The notes under the pieces: model-generated
Told to the model about the DNA's origin: nothing
The model's input: the letters and a program-made list of their open reading frames with translations, nothing else
Databases searched by the model: none
Shown here: positions 16,833-25,335 of the stretch, piece after piece
Layout: the number at the start of each line of letters is the position of its first letter
Position numbering within the stretch: the stretch's first letter is position 1
Assembly: GCF_003350475.1 (NCBI RefSeq)
Contig: NZ_QQAV01000001.1
Span: forward strand, 550,836 to 614,835
From: Pseudacidovorax intermedius
Lineage (GTDB): Bacteria > Pseudomonadota > Gammaproteobacteria > Burkholderiales > Burkholderiaceae_C
Length of the DNA: 64,000 bases
Direction: 5' to 3'
Made by a program: the position numbers and the translations under genes

Positions 16833-18046
16833 CGACCGCCGGACAGATCCCCCGCTCGACGCTGGACGCCGGCGCCGTCAACCGCGGTCTGCGGGGCCGC
16901 GTCGCCATCGCCGGTGCCGCCACCTACGGCTGCGGCGAGTCGCCGGGCATGGACGACATGACGCTGCTGGTGCGCGCCGCCCATGCGGCGGTGGCCGATG
17001 CGGGCCTGACGATGCAGGACATCGACGGCATCGCCACCTGCAGCGTGTCGGCCAGCATGTGGGCCATGCCGGTGGTGGAGCACCTGGGCCTCAACCCCAG
17101 CTACGTGGACGGCACCATGCTGGGCGGCAGCAGCTTCATCGCCCATCTGCTGCCGGCCATCCGGGCGCTGGAGGCGGGCCAGTGCAAGGCGGTGCTGGTG
17201 TGCTACGGCAGCGCGCAGCGCTCGGCCAGCTTCGGCCGGCGAGAGATGCAGGCCGCACGGCGCTTTCTCGATCCGCAGCCCTACGAGTTTCCCTACGAGC
17301 CGGTGCTGCCCGTGACCGCCTATGCGCTGGCCGCGGCGCGCCACATGCACGAGTTCGGCACCACGCGGACCCAGCTGGCCGAGGTGGCCGTGGCCGCCCG
17401 CGCCTGGGCCCAGCGCAATCCCGAGGCCTTCCGGCGCGACCCGCTCACGGTCGACGACGTGCTCGCAGCCCGCCCCATCGCCAGCCCGCTCGGCGTGCTC
17501 GACTGCTGCCTGGTGACCGACGGCGGCGGCGCCCTGGTGCTGGTGCGCGCCGACCGGGCGCGCGACCTGCCGCAGCCGCCGGTGTATGTGCTGGGCACGG
17601 CCACCGCGATGTGGCACCGCCAGATCTCGTGCATGCCGGTGCTCACCACCACCGCCGCCGCACAGTCGGGCGCGCAGGCCTTCGCCATGGCGGGCCTCGG
17701 CCCGGCCGACATGGACATGGCGCAGCTCTACGACGCCTTCACCATCAACACGCTGCTGTTCCTGGAGGACCTGGGCTTCTGCGCCAAGGGCGAGGGCGGC
17801 CCCTTCGTGGAAGGTGGCGCCATCGCGCCGGGCGGACGGCTGGCCGTCAACACCAACGGCGGCGGACTGTCCTGCGTGCACCCGGGCATGTACGGCATCT
17901 TCGCCCTGATCGAGGCCGTGCGGCAGCTGCGCGGCCAGGCCGGCCAGCGGCAGCTGGCGACGCACCGCACCGCCGTGGTCCACGGCAACGGCGGCACGCT
18001 GTCCAGCCAATCCACCGCCGTGCTGGGCACGGCCGACGCCCTCTAA
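16829..18046 (+). CDS. SCP2-thiolase-fold protein lacking the nucleophilic Cys (thiolase or retro-aldolase)
   Basis: A 405-residue thiolase-fold protein of the SCP2/Ltp type. The region that holds the nucleophilic Cys in thiolases reads VDGTMLGGSSFIAHLLPAI (about residues 93-111), so that Cys is absent. YDAFTIN replaces the NEAF motif, and the C-terminal His region is NTNGGGLSCVHPGMYG (C349, H351). Loss of the Cys together with a translationally coupled DUF35 partner is the pattern of Ltp2-type aldolases. These cleave 3-hydroxyacyl-CoA by retro-aldol chemistry. Aldolase activity is an inference; a thiolase using another residue, or a non-catalytic subunit, cannot be excluded. Confidence 0.8.
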   Translation: MTTAGQIPRSTLDAGAVNRGLRGRVAIAGAATYGCGESPGMDDMTLLVRAAHAAVADAGLTMQDIDGIATCSVSASMWAMPVVEHLGLNPSYVDGTMLGGSSFIAHLLPAIRALEAGQCKAVLVCYGSAQRSASFGRREMQAARRFLDPQPYEFPYEPVLPVTAYALAAARHMHEFGTTRTQLAEVAVAARAWAQRNPEAFRRDPLTVDDVLAARPIASPLGVLDCCLVTDGGGALVLVRADRARDLPQPPVYVLGTATAMWHRQISCMPVLTTTAAAQSGAQAFAMAGLGPADMDMAQLYDAFTINTLLFLEDLGFCAKGEGGPFVEGGAIAPGGRLAVNTNGGGLSCVHPGMYGIFALIEAVRQLRGQAGQRQLATHRTAVVHGNGGTLSSQSTAVLGTADAL

Positions 18047-18054
18047 GGAGACCC

Positions 18055-19212
18055 ATGATCCGCGACCCCCAGATCCTCGATGCGCTGCTCGACAGCGTGA
18101 ACCGCTTCGTGCGCGAGCGCCTCGTGCCGGCCGAAGACGCCGTGGAGCGCACCGATCAGGTGCCCGCCGAGATCGTGCAGGACATGCGCGCGCTGGGCCT
18201 GTTCGGCCTGTCGATCCCGGAGCAGCATGGCGGCCTGGGCCTCACCATGGAAGAAGAGGCGCGGGTGCTCTTCGCGCTGTGCCAGACCTCGCCTGCCTTC
18301 CGCTCAGTGATCGGCACCAACGTGGGCATCGGCTCGCAGGGCATCCTGATCGACGGCACGCCCGAGCAGCAGCGCGACTGGCTGCCCCGGCTGGCCAGCG
18401 GCGAGCTGATCGCCTCTTTCGCGCTGACCGAGCCCGAGGCCGGCTCGGACGCCGCCTCGCTGCGCACCACGGCCCTCCGCGACGGCGACCACTACGTGGT
18501 CAACGGCAGCAAGCGCTACATCACCAATGCGCCGCATGCGGGCATGTTCACGCTCATGGCGCGCACCGATCCGCAGGACAAGGGCGCGGGCGGCATCTCC
18601 GCCTTCATCGTCGACGCGCGCACGCCGGGCATCCGCTTCGGCAAGCCCGACCGCAAGATGGGCCAGCGCGGCGCCCACACCTGCGACGTGATCTTCGACG
18701 ACGTGCGGGTGCCGGCCGCCAACCTCATCGGCGGGCGCGAGGGCCAGGGCTTCCGCACCGCGATGAAGGTGCTGGAGAAGGGCCGCATCCACATCGCGGC
18801 CGTGGCGGTGGGCCTGGCACGGCGCATCCTGCGCGATGCGCTGGCCTATGCGATGGACCGCCGGCAGTTCGGCCAGCCGGTGGCCGACTTCCAGCTGGTG
18901 CAGGCCATGCTGGCCGACAGCCAGGCCGAGCTGTTCGCCGCCGAATCGATGACGCTGGAGGCCGCGCGCCGCCGCGACGACGGCCGGTCGGTGGCCATCG
19001 AGGCCTCGAGCGCCAAGATGTTCGCCACCGAGGCCTGCGGCCGCATCGCCGACCGCGCGGTACAGATCCTGGGCGGCGCCGGCTACATGGCCGAGTACGG
19101 CATCGAGCGCTTCTACCGCGACGTGCGGCTGCTGCGCCTGTACGAGGGCACCACGCAGATCCAGCAGATCATCATCGCGCGGGCCATGGCGCGCGACGGG
19201 CGCGTGGCCTGA
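18055..19212 (+). CDS. acyl-CoA dehydrogenase
   Basis: A 385-residue acyl-CoA dehydrogenase of standard length. It has the N-terminal helical domain (LFGLSIPEQHGGLGLTMEEE), flavin strand FALTEPEAGSDAASLRTTA, SKRYITNAPHAG, RQFGQPVADFQLVQ and QILGGAGYMAEYGIERFYRD. The C-terminal motif LYEGTTQIQ carries the catalytic Glu in the classical position, unlike the dehydrogenase at 7.1-8.3 kb. The two dehydrogenases are therefore of different subclasses and may act at different steps. The gene follows the thiolase-fold gene after 8 bp with a strong AAGGAG site, and ends the plus-strand operon. It converges with a LysR gene 18 bp away. Confidence 0.93.
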   Translation: MIRDPQILDALLDSVNRFVRERLVPAEDAVERTDQVPAEIVQDMRALGLFGLSIPEQHGGLGLTMEEEARVLFALCQTSPAFRSVIGTNVGIGSQGILIDGTPEQQRDWLPRLASGELIASFALTEPEAGSDAASLRTTALRDGDHYVVNGSKRYITNAPHAGMFTLMARTDPQDKGAGGISAFIVDARTPGIRFGKPDRKMGQRGAHTCDVIFDDVRVPAANLIGGREGQGFRTAMKVLEKGRIHIAAVAVGLARRILRDALAYAMDRRQFGQPVADFQLVQAMLADSQAELFAAESMTLEAARRRDDGRSVAIEASSAKMFATEACGRIADRAVQILGGAGYMAEYGIERFYRDVRLLRLYEGTTQIQQIIIARAMARDGRVA

Positions 19213-19230
19213 GTCTGTCGACGGGCGGGG

Positions 19231-20145
19231 TCAGTCCGGGTCGAGCCGGCCCTGCGCATCGGCCACCAGCAGCGCCACCAGCTCCTGCGCGAAGGCCGGC
19301 AGCGTCTCGCGCCGGCGCATGCAGATCTGCATCTCGCGCACCGACCACGCGTCCGACAGCGGCACGATGCCGATGGCCATGGCCTGCGCATGGCGGCTGG
19401 CGGCCGATTCGGGCAGCACGCCCACGCCCACGCCGGACGCGATCATGCGGCAGGCGGTCTCGAAGTTGCCCACCTGGATGCGCTGCTTGATGGGCTTGTG
19501 CAGCTGGTCGCTGGCCTGGCGCAGGAAGGCATGGATGGCGCTGGACTCGTGCAGGCCCACGTAGTCGAAGGCGAGCGTGTCGGCGAAGTCGATCTGCACC
19601 TCGGCCTGCAGCGCATGGCCCTGCGGCACCACCAGCACCAGCCGGTCGCGGCGGTAGGGCAGCGTCTCCAGGTCCTCGGTGCGCACCAGGCCGGCCACGA
19701 TGCCGATGTCGGTCTGGCCGTCCATGACCGCGCGCACGATGTCGTGCGACAGGCGCTCGCGCAGGTCGATGTTGACGTCCGGGTTGCGCCGCAGGAAGTG
19801 CCGCAGCACCGGCGGCAGGAATTCGCTGAGCGAGGTGGTGTTGGCGAACACCCGCACATGGCCCTTGATGCCGCGCACGTACTCCTGCATGTCGCCGCGC
19901 AGGTGTTCGATCTGGCCCAGCACGGCGCGCGCATGCGTCACCAGCGCCTGGCCGGGCGGCGTGAGCGTCACGCCCTGGTTGGTGCGGAAGAGCAGCTTGG
20001 TGCCGATGCCCTCCTCCAGGTTCTTGATGCGGGTGCTGGCCGCGGGCAGCGAGATGAAGGACAGCTCCGCGCCGCGCGTCATGCTGTTGGCGTCGGCGAT
20101 GTGCACCATCAGGCGCAGGTCCACCAGGTCGAAATGCATGGCCAT
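19231..20145 (-). CDS. LysR-family transcriptional regulator
   Basis: A 304-residue regulator starting MAMHFDLVDLRLMVHIADAN. The HTH spans about residues 18-65 (SFISLPAASTRIKNLEEGIG), followed by a substrate-binding domain (VRVFANTTSLSEFLPPVLR, DIGIVAGLVRTEDLETLPYR). It is divergent from the CaiB-type CoA-transferase gene, which is its likely target; it may also act on the adjoining operon. The 146-bp divergent gap contains the inverted repeat GTGGAAG-N5-CTTCCAC at about 20192-20210. The start was placed at MAMHF because the upstream frame is Gly/Pro/Arg-rich and not conserved in character. A second in-frame Met two codons later is also possible. Confidence 0.9.
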   Translation of the reverse strand: MAMHFDLVDLRLMVHIADANSMTRGAELSFISLPAASTRIKNLEEGIGTKLLFRTNQGVTLTPPGQALVTHARAVLGQIEHLRGDMQEYVRGIKGHVRVFANTTSLSEFLPPVLRHFLRRNPDVNIDLRERLSHDIVRAVMDGQTDIGIVAGLVRTEDLETLPYRRDRLVLVVPQGHALQAEVQIDFADTLAFDYVGLHESSAIHAFLRQASDQLHKPIKQRIQVGNFETACRMIASGVGVGVLPESAASRHAQAMAIGIVPLSDAWSVREMQICMRRRETLPAFAQELVALLVADAQGRLDPD

Positions 20146-20291
20146 GGGCGGGCATTCTAGGAAGGGCCCTCGACGCGAAGGCCCCGCCCGCCTCGGTGGA
20201 AGCCCGCCTTCCACAAATGAGAAGCGCAGCGCCCGCCGCCGCCCGTAGCATGGGCCGGCGGCCTGCCCTGCGCCGTGAAGACAAGCCTGCG

Positions 20292-21572
20292 ATGACCCTT
20301 GCCCCGACGCCTGCCCCCGAAGCGCCTGCCGGCGCGCTGTCGCACCTGCGGGTGCTCGATCTCTCGCGCGTGCTGGCCGGGCCCTGGTGCACGCAGAACC
20401 TGGCCGACCTGGGCGCCGACGTCATCAAGATCGAGAAGCCCGGCGAAGGCGACGACACCCGCCGCTGGGGGCCGCCCTTCTTCGCGGACGAGGCCGGCCA
20501 GCCCACCGACCAGGCCTGCTACTTCGCCGCCTGCAACCGCAACAAGCGCTCGGTCACGGTGGACATGGCCACCGCCGAGGGCCAGGCGCTGATCCGCGCG
20601 CTGGCGGCGCAGAGCGACGTGGTGGTGGAGAACTTCAAGACCGGCGGCCTGGCGCGCTACGGGCTCGACTACGCCAGCCTGTCGGCGCTGAACCCACGGC
20701 TGATCTACTGTTCAGTCACCGGCTTCGGCCACACCGGCCCCTACGCGCCGCGCGCGGGCTACGACCTGCTGGTGCAGGCCATGAGCGGCCTGATGAGCGT
20801 GACCGGCCGCCCCGACGACGAGCCCGGCGGCGGCCCGCTGCGGGTGGGCGTGGCGGTGATCGACCTGTTCACCGGCATGTACGCCACCACCGCCATCCTG
20901 GGCGCGCTGGAGGCGCGCCACCGCACCGGCCGCGGCCAGCACATCGACATGGCGCTGATGGACGTGGCCATGGCCGTGCTGGCCAACCAGGGTGCGGGCT
21001 ACCTCAACAGCGGCCAGGTGCCGTGCCGCCTGGGCAACAGCCACCCCAGCGTGGTGCCCTACCAGGACTTTCCGACTGCCGACGGCCGCATGCTGCTGGC
21101 CATCGGCAACGACGGGCAGTTCGCGCGCTTCTGCGCCGCCGCCGGCACCGGCTGGGCGCAAGAGCCGCGCTTCGCCACCAACGCGGCACGCGTGGTGCAC
21201 CGCGCGGCACTGATCCCGCTGATGGAGGCCATCACGCGCCAGCGCCCGACGGCCGAATGGATCGTGCTGCTGGAGGACAAGGCCGTGCCCTGCGGCGCGA
21301 TCCACGACATCGGCCAGGCCTTCGCCGATCCGCAGGTGCAGGCCCGCGGCCTCGCGGTGACGCAGCGCCGCTATGCCGACGGTGAGCGTCCAGACGGCGA
21401 GGTGGTGGACCGCGTGGTCACGGCCGCCAGCCCGCTGCGCCTGTCGGAGACCCCACCCACCCTGCGCCATGCGCCACCGGCGCTGGGCCAGCACACCGAC
21501 GCGGTGCTGGCGGAACGCCTGGGCCTGGGCGCTGGCGACATCGCCGGGCTGCGCGCCCGCGGCGTGCTCTGA
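20292..21572 (+). CDS. CaiB/BaiF-family CoA-transferase
   Basis: A 426-residue class III CoA-transferase. N-terminal blocks are VLDLSRVLAGPWCTQNLADL and VIKIEKPGEGDDTRRWGPPF; the central block is NPRLIYCSVTGFGHTGPYAP; the catalytic Asp is expected at about residue 224 in QHIDMALMDVAMAVL, by position with formyl-CoA transferase Asp169. These enzymes move CoA from a donor such as succinyl-CoA to an incoming acid. The donor and acceptor here are unknown. The gene has its own divergent LysR regulator and converges with gshB, so it is a separate transcript from the main island operon. Confidence 0.9.
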   Translation: MTLAPTPAPEAPAGALSHLRVLDLSRVLAGPWCTQNLADLGADVIKIEKPGEGDDTRRWGPPFFADEAGQPTDQACYFAACNRNKRSVTVDMATAEGQALIRALAAQSDVVVENFKTGGLARYGLDYASLSALNPRLIYCSVTGFGHTGPYAPRAGYDLLVQAMSGLMSVTGRPDDEPGGGPLRVGVAVIDLFTGMYATTAILGALEARHRTGRGQHIDMALMDVAMAVLANQGAGYLNSGQVPCRLGNSHPSVVPYQDFPTADGRMLLAIGNDGQFARFCAAAGTGWAQEPRFATNAARVVHRAALIPLMEAITRQRPTAEWIVLLEDKAVPCGAIHDIGQAFADPQVQARGLAVTQRRYADGERPDGEVVDRVVTAASPLRLSETPPTLRHAPPALGQHTDAVLAERLGLGAGDIAGLRARGVL

Positions 21573-21591
21573 GCCGCAGGCGCCGGGCCGC

Positions 21592-22542
21592 TCAGGCGGC
21601 CTTGACCTGCGCCTCCAGCGCATCGACGAACAGCGCCGGCACGTCGCAGCCGGTCTGGTCGTGGATCTCCTGGAAGCAGGTCGGGCTGGTGACGTTGATC
21701 TCGGTGAGCGAGCCGCCGATCACGTCCAGGCCGATCAGCAGCAGTCCGCGCGCGAAGAGCTTGGGGCCGATGGCCTCGGCGATGCGGCGGTCGTCGGCCG
21801 ACAGCGGCTGGGCCACGCCCTTGCCGCCGGCCGCCAGGTTGCCGCGCACCTCGGTGCCCTGCGGGATGCGCGCCAGGCAGTAGGGCACCGGCTGGCCGGC
21901 GATCACCAGCACGCGCTTGTCGCCCTGGCTGATCTCAGGCACGAAGCGCTGGACCATGATGGTCTCGGCGCCGCCCTTGTTGAGCGTCTCGATGATGGAG
22001 CCGAGGTTCAGTGCGTCCTGCTTGACGCGGAAGATGCCCATGCCGCCCATGCCGTCCAGCGGCTTGAGGATGATGTCGCCATGCTCGGCATGGAAGGCGC
22101 GCACCGCCGCGTCGCTGCGCGTGACCAGCGTGGGCGTGGTGAATTCCGGAAACTCCATGATCGCCAGCTTTTCCGGGTGGTCGCGCAGCGCCCGCGGCTT
22201 GTTGACCACGCGCGCGCCCTCGCGCTCGGCCTGCTCCAGCAGGTGGGTGGCGTAGATGTACTCGGCGTCGAAGGGCGGGTCCTTGCGCATGAGCACGGCG
22301 TCGAAGTCCTTCAGGGCCACGCGCTCGCGCACGTCCACCGTGTACCAGTCCTTGGCATCGCCGGTCAGGGTGATGCGCAGCACCTCGGCCTCGACCACGC
22401 CGCCGGAGCGCCAGCCCAGGTCCTGCGGCAGGCAGGCGGCGATGCGGTGGCCGCGCCGCTGCGCCTCGCGCATCATCGAGAAGGTGGTGTCCTTGTAGGT
22501 CTTGAACAGGTCGAGCGGATCGGCGACGAAGAGGAAGTTCAT
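21592..22542 (-). CDS. gshB: glutathione synthetase
   Basis: A 316-residue ATP-grasp enzyme that joins gamma-glutamylcysteine and glycine. The N-terminus MNFLFVADPLDLFKTYKDTT is characteristic of bacterial GshB. Further blocks are DAVLMRKDPPFDAEYIYATH (about 80-99), ILKPLDGMGGMGIFRV, the ATP-grasp core MVQRFVPEISQGDKRVLV, and the C-terminal LIGLDVIGGSLTEINVTSPT. Length and motifs are normal for the family. It lies downstream of benE on the same strand, sharing a 4-bp ATGA overlap, an unusual partner for gshB. No gshA gene is in the window. Confidence 0.95.
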   Translation of the reverse strand: MNFLFVADPLDLFKTYKDTTFSMMREAQRRGHRIAACLPQDLGWRSGGVVEAEVLRITLTGDAKDWYTVDVRERVALKDFDAVLMRKDPPFDAEYIYATHLLEQAEREGARVVNKPRALRDHPEKLAIMEFPEFTTPTLVTRSDAAVRAFHAEHGDIILKPLDGMGGMGIFRVKQDALNLGSIIETLNKGGAETIMVQRFVPEISQGDKRVLVIAGQPVPYCLARIPQGTEVRGNLAAGGKGVAQPLSADDRRIAEAIGPKLFARGLLLIGLDVIGGSLTEINVTSPTCFQEIHDQTGCDVPALFVDALEAQVKAA

Positions 22543-23795
22543 GATGGCTTGTGCGTGTTGTCGGGGCCACCCCGGCGGGCGTCCAGCCTGATCTTGCAGG
22601 CAGGTGCGATGTCCTTGCCGGCGGCGGTCTTTGGCCGGCCGGCCTGCTGCACCAGCAGCGCGGCCGCACCGGCCACCACGCCCCAGAAGGCCGAGCCGAT
22701 GCCGAAGAGGGTCACGCCCGACAGCGTGACCAAAAAGGTGATGAGCGCCGCCTCGCGATGCGCCTCGTCGCGCAGGGCCGTGGCCAGGCCGCCGCCGATG
22801 GTCGACAGCAGCGCCAGTCCGGCGATGGCCGCCACCAGCTCCTTCGGAAAGGCCGTGAGCAGCCCCGCCACCGCCGCGCCGAAGCAACCGATCAGCACAT
22901 AGATGAGCCCGCAGCACACGGCGGCGGTGTAGCGCTTGTGCGGGTCCTCGTGCGCCTCGCGGCCCATGCAGATGGCGGCGGTGATCGCGCTCAGGTTGAG
23001 CGCATAGCCGCCAAACGGCGCCAGCAGCAGCGTGGCCACGCCGGTCAGCGTGATGAGCTTGCTGATCGGCATGTCGTAGCCCGCGGCGCGGATGGCCGCC
23101 ACGCCAGGCAGGTTCTGCGAGGCCATGGTCACGACGAAGAGCGGCAGCGCCAGGCTGACAGCCGCCTGCCACGTGAACTGCGGCATCGTGAACACCGGCA
23201 TGGCCAGCGTGAAGTGCACCGTGCTCCAGGCCAGCTGGCCGCGCACGGCCGCATAGGCGATGGCCACCGCCAGCGTCAGCGGCACGGCGTAACGCGGCAG
23301 CCAGCGCTTGCCCGCCAGGTAGGTCGCCAGCATCAGCAGCACCAGCGGCAGCGCCGTCTGCGCCGCCGTGAAGGCCGAGAGGCCGAAGCGCGCCAGCACG
23401 CCCGCCAGCAGGGCCGAGGCGATGGCCATGGGGATGCGGTTCATCACCCGCTCGAACCAGCCGGTGGCGCCGGCCAGCGTGATGAGCGCCGCGCAGACGA
23501 TGAAGGCGCCCACGGCCTCGCCCATCGAATAGCCCGCGCCTGCGGTGGCCAGCACGGCGGCGCCGGGCGTGCTCCAGGCCACCATCACGGGCTTGCGCAG
23601 CCACAGCGATGGGATGGCGGTGGCCAGGCCCATGCCGAGGCCCAGCGCCCACATCCAGGAAGCGATCTGGGCGGAATCGGCACCGAAGGCCTGCGCGGCC
23701 TGGAACACGATGGCCACCGAACTGGTGAAGCCCACCAGCACCGCGACGAAGCCGGCGGTGAAGGCGGGCAGGTTGACATCCCGGAAGAAACGCAT
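22539..23795 (-). CDS. benE: BenE-family benzoate/proton symporter
   Basis: A 418-residue inner-membrane protein with about 12 hydrophobic helices, matching BenE benzoate:H+ symporters. It begins MRFFRDVNLPAFTAGFVAVL and has the typical start FTSSVAIVFQAAQAFGAD, the conserved SLALPLFVVTMASQNLPGVA (about residues 215-234) and an Asn/Gln-rich core helix. Transport of benzoate or a similar aromatic acid is likely but the exact ligand is not proven. The start was set at MRFFRD; the frame upstream is shadow sequence. Its stop overlaps the gshB start. It may supply an aromatic acid to pathways elsewhere, because no benzoate-degrading oxygenase is in this window. Confidence 0.88.
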   Translation of the reverse strand: MRFFRDVNLPAFTAGFVAVLVGFTSSVAIVFQAAQAFGADSAQIASWMWALGLGMGLATAIPSLWLRKPVMVAWSTPGAAVLATAGAGYSMGEAVGAFIVCAALITLAGATGWFERVMNRIPMAIASALLAGVLARFGLSAFTAAQTALPLVLLMLATYLAGKRWLPRYAVPLTLAVAIAYAAVRGQLAWSTVHFTLAMPVFTMPQFTWQAAVSLALPLFVVTMASQNLPGVAAIRAAGYDMPISKLITLTGVATLLLAPFGGYALNLSAITAAICMGREAHEDPHKRYTAAVCCGLIYVLIGCFGAAVAGLLTAFPKELVAAIAGLALLSTIGGGLATALRDEAHREAALITFLVTLSGVTLFGIGSAFWGVVAGAAALLVQQAGRPKTAAGKDIAPACKIRLDARRGGPDNTHKPS

Positions 23796-23935
23796 AGCCG
23801 GCGATTGTGCCGGGCGGGCCTGTCGGCCGCCGGGGGCTCGACCGAGGGCGCCGACGCGGGGACACTGACCCAGCCGCACCCCGGGCACGTGGCTTGCACG
23901 CGCCCGCCCCTTCCGCCCAAGCCCCCAAAGCATCG

Positions 23936-24352
23936 ATGACGACCACCGCCCAACCCACCACCCCCGCCGAGATCGTGGACGAGTTCCTGCGCCTCGTGAT
24001 GATTCCCGACCCGGCCTCGGCCTCGCGCTACACCGCGCCCGACATCCGCATCCGCTTCACCGGCAACCGGCCGATGACGGCGCCGGGCGACACCTCGGCC
24101 TTCAACGCCAAGCGCTACGCCTGGGTGAAGAAGAAGATCGAGCGCACCGAGACCGTGGCCGGCGGCAGCGAGGACGAGACCGTGGTCTACAGCCTGGGCA
24201 CGCTCTACGGCGCCTGGCCCGACGGCACGCCCTTCGAAGGCAACCGCTATGTCGACCGCTACGTGGTGCGCCGCGGCCTGATCGTGCAGATGGACGTGTG
24301 GAACGACAGCGCCGAATGGCTGCTGGTGCGCGCCGGCCTGGCCACGCTGTGA
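23936..24352 (+). CDS. NTF2-like (SnoaL-type) family protein
   Basis: A 138-residue cone-fold protein (IVDEFLRLVMIPDPASASRY, IRIRFTGNRPMTAPGD, GTPFEGNRYVDRYVVRRGLI, MDVWNDSAEWLLV) of the nuclear-transport-factor-2-like superfamily. Members act as ketosteroid-isomerase-like enzymes, small-molecule hydratases or binding domains, so no reaction can be assigned. It is divergent from benE and 11 bp upstream of the polysaccharide-deacetylase-like gene, with which it likely forms an operon. The ATG is preceded by a weak ribosome site. Confidence 0.8.
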   Translation: MTTTAQPTTPAEIVDEFLRLVMIPDPASASRYTAPDIRIRFTGNRPMTAPGDTSAFNAKRYAWVKKKIERTETVAGGSEDETVVYSLGTLYGAWPDGTPFEGNRYVDRYVVRRGLIVQMDVWNDSAEWLLVRAGLATL

Positions 24353-24363
24353 GCCGACTGCCG

Positions 24364-25311
24364 ATGACCGCAGCGCACGACCCCACCCGCACCCGCTGGC
24401 CCGAGCGCCTGCCGGGGCATGACCGCTTCGACTACCGGCCGATCACCCGCCGCCACGACTACGTCTGGCCCAATGGCGCGCGGCTGGCGGTGTACCTGGG
24501 CTTCAACATCGAGCACTTCGCCTTCGGCGACGGCCTGGGTGCCTGCATCGGCCCAGCCTCGCCGCATCCGGACGTGCTCAACCACGGCTGGCGCGAATAC
24601 GGCAACCGCGTGGGTGCCTGGCGCTGCCTGGAACTCTTCGACCAGCTGGGCCTGCCCACCGGCACGCTCATCAACACCGCCCTGTACGACCACTGCCCCG
24701 AGCTCGTGCAGGCCTTCGCGGCCCGCGGCGACGAGCTGATCGGCCACGGCCACAGCAACGCCGAGCGCCAGGGCCAGCTGTCGGAGGACGAGGAACGCGC
24801 CCTGCTGCAGCGCTGCCGCGCGCGCATCGAACGCGAGAGCGGCCAGGCGCCGGCCGGCTGGCTGTCGCCGTGGATCTCGGAGAGCCACCTCACGCCCGAC
24901 CTGCTGGCCGAGACCGGCTACGGCTACACCCTCAACTGGTGCCACGACGACCAGCCCCTGCGCATGCGCACCCGCGGCGGCGGCCGGCTGTGGGCCGTGC
25001 CCTATCCGCAGGAACTCAACGACATTCCCATGATCGTGGCGCGCCAGATGGACTCGCGCGCCTTCTGCGACATGGTGGTGGACAACTTCGAGGAGATGCT
25101 GATGCAGTCGCAGGCCCAGCCGCTGGTGATGGGGCTGGCGCTGCATCCGTACATCGTGGGCCAACCGTACCGGCTGCGGCACCTGCGCGAGGTGCTGGGC
25201 CACCTGGCCCGGGCGCGCGACGAAGGCCGGGTGTGGTTCACCACGCCCGGGGCCATCGCGAGGCACATGGAGGCCGTGGCGGCCGAGGCGCCGGCGGGGG
25301 CCTTCGACTGA
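24364..25311 (+). CDS. polysaccharide deacetylase-family hydrolase (PuuE-like)
   Basis: A 315-residue NodB-like hydrolase close in layout to PuuE-type allantoinases and related carbohydrate esterase 4 fold amidohydrolases. Visible blocks are RLAVYLGFNIEHFAFGDGLG (about residues 40-59), NHGWREYGNRVGAWR, TALYDHCPELVQAFAARGDE, IGHGHSNAERQG, AGWLSPWISESHLTPDLLAE and the late LALHPYIVGQPYRL. The His residues in GHGHSN are the expected metal ligands. The family acts on cyclic amides, allantoin and formamides as well as sugars. The nearby amidase and amide-type genes support an amide or ureide substrate, but this is inference. Confidence 0.82.
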   Translation: MTAAHDPTRTRWPERLPGHDRFDYRPITRRHDYVWPNGARLAVYLGFNIEHFAFGDGLGACIGPASPHPDVLNHGWREYGNRVGAWRCLELFDQLGLPTGTLINTALYDHCPELVQAFAARGDELIGHGHSNAERQGQLSEDEERALLQRCRARIERESGQAPAGWLSPWISESHLTPDLLAETGYGYTLNWCHDDQPLRMRTRGGGRLWAVPYPQELNDIPMIVARQMDSRAFCDMVVDNFEEMLMQSQAQPLVMGLALHPYIVGQPYRLRHLREVLGHLARARDEGRVWFTTPGAIARHMEAVAAEAPAGAFD

Positions 25312-25335
25312 AGGCCCCACCGCGCGCCCAGGCGG

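Noticed and set aside
11633-18046. Two thiolases as a duplicated gene
   Set aside because: The proteins at 11.6 and 16.8 kb belong to different thiolase subfamilies and differ in the nucleophile region; they are not recent duplicates.
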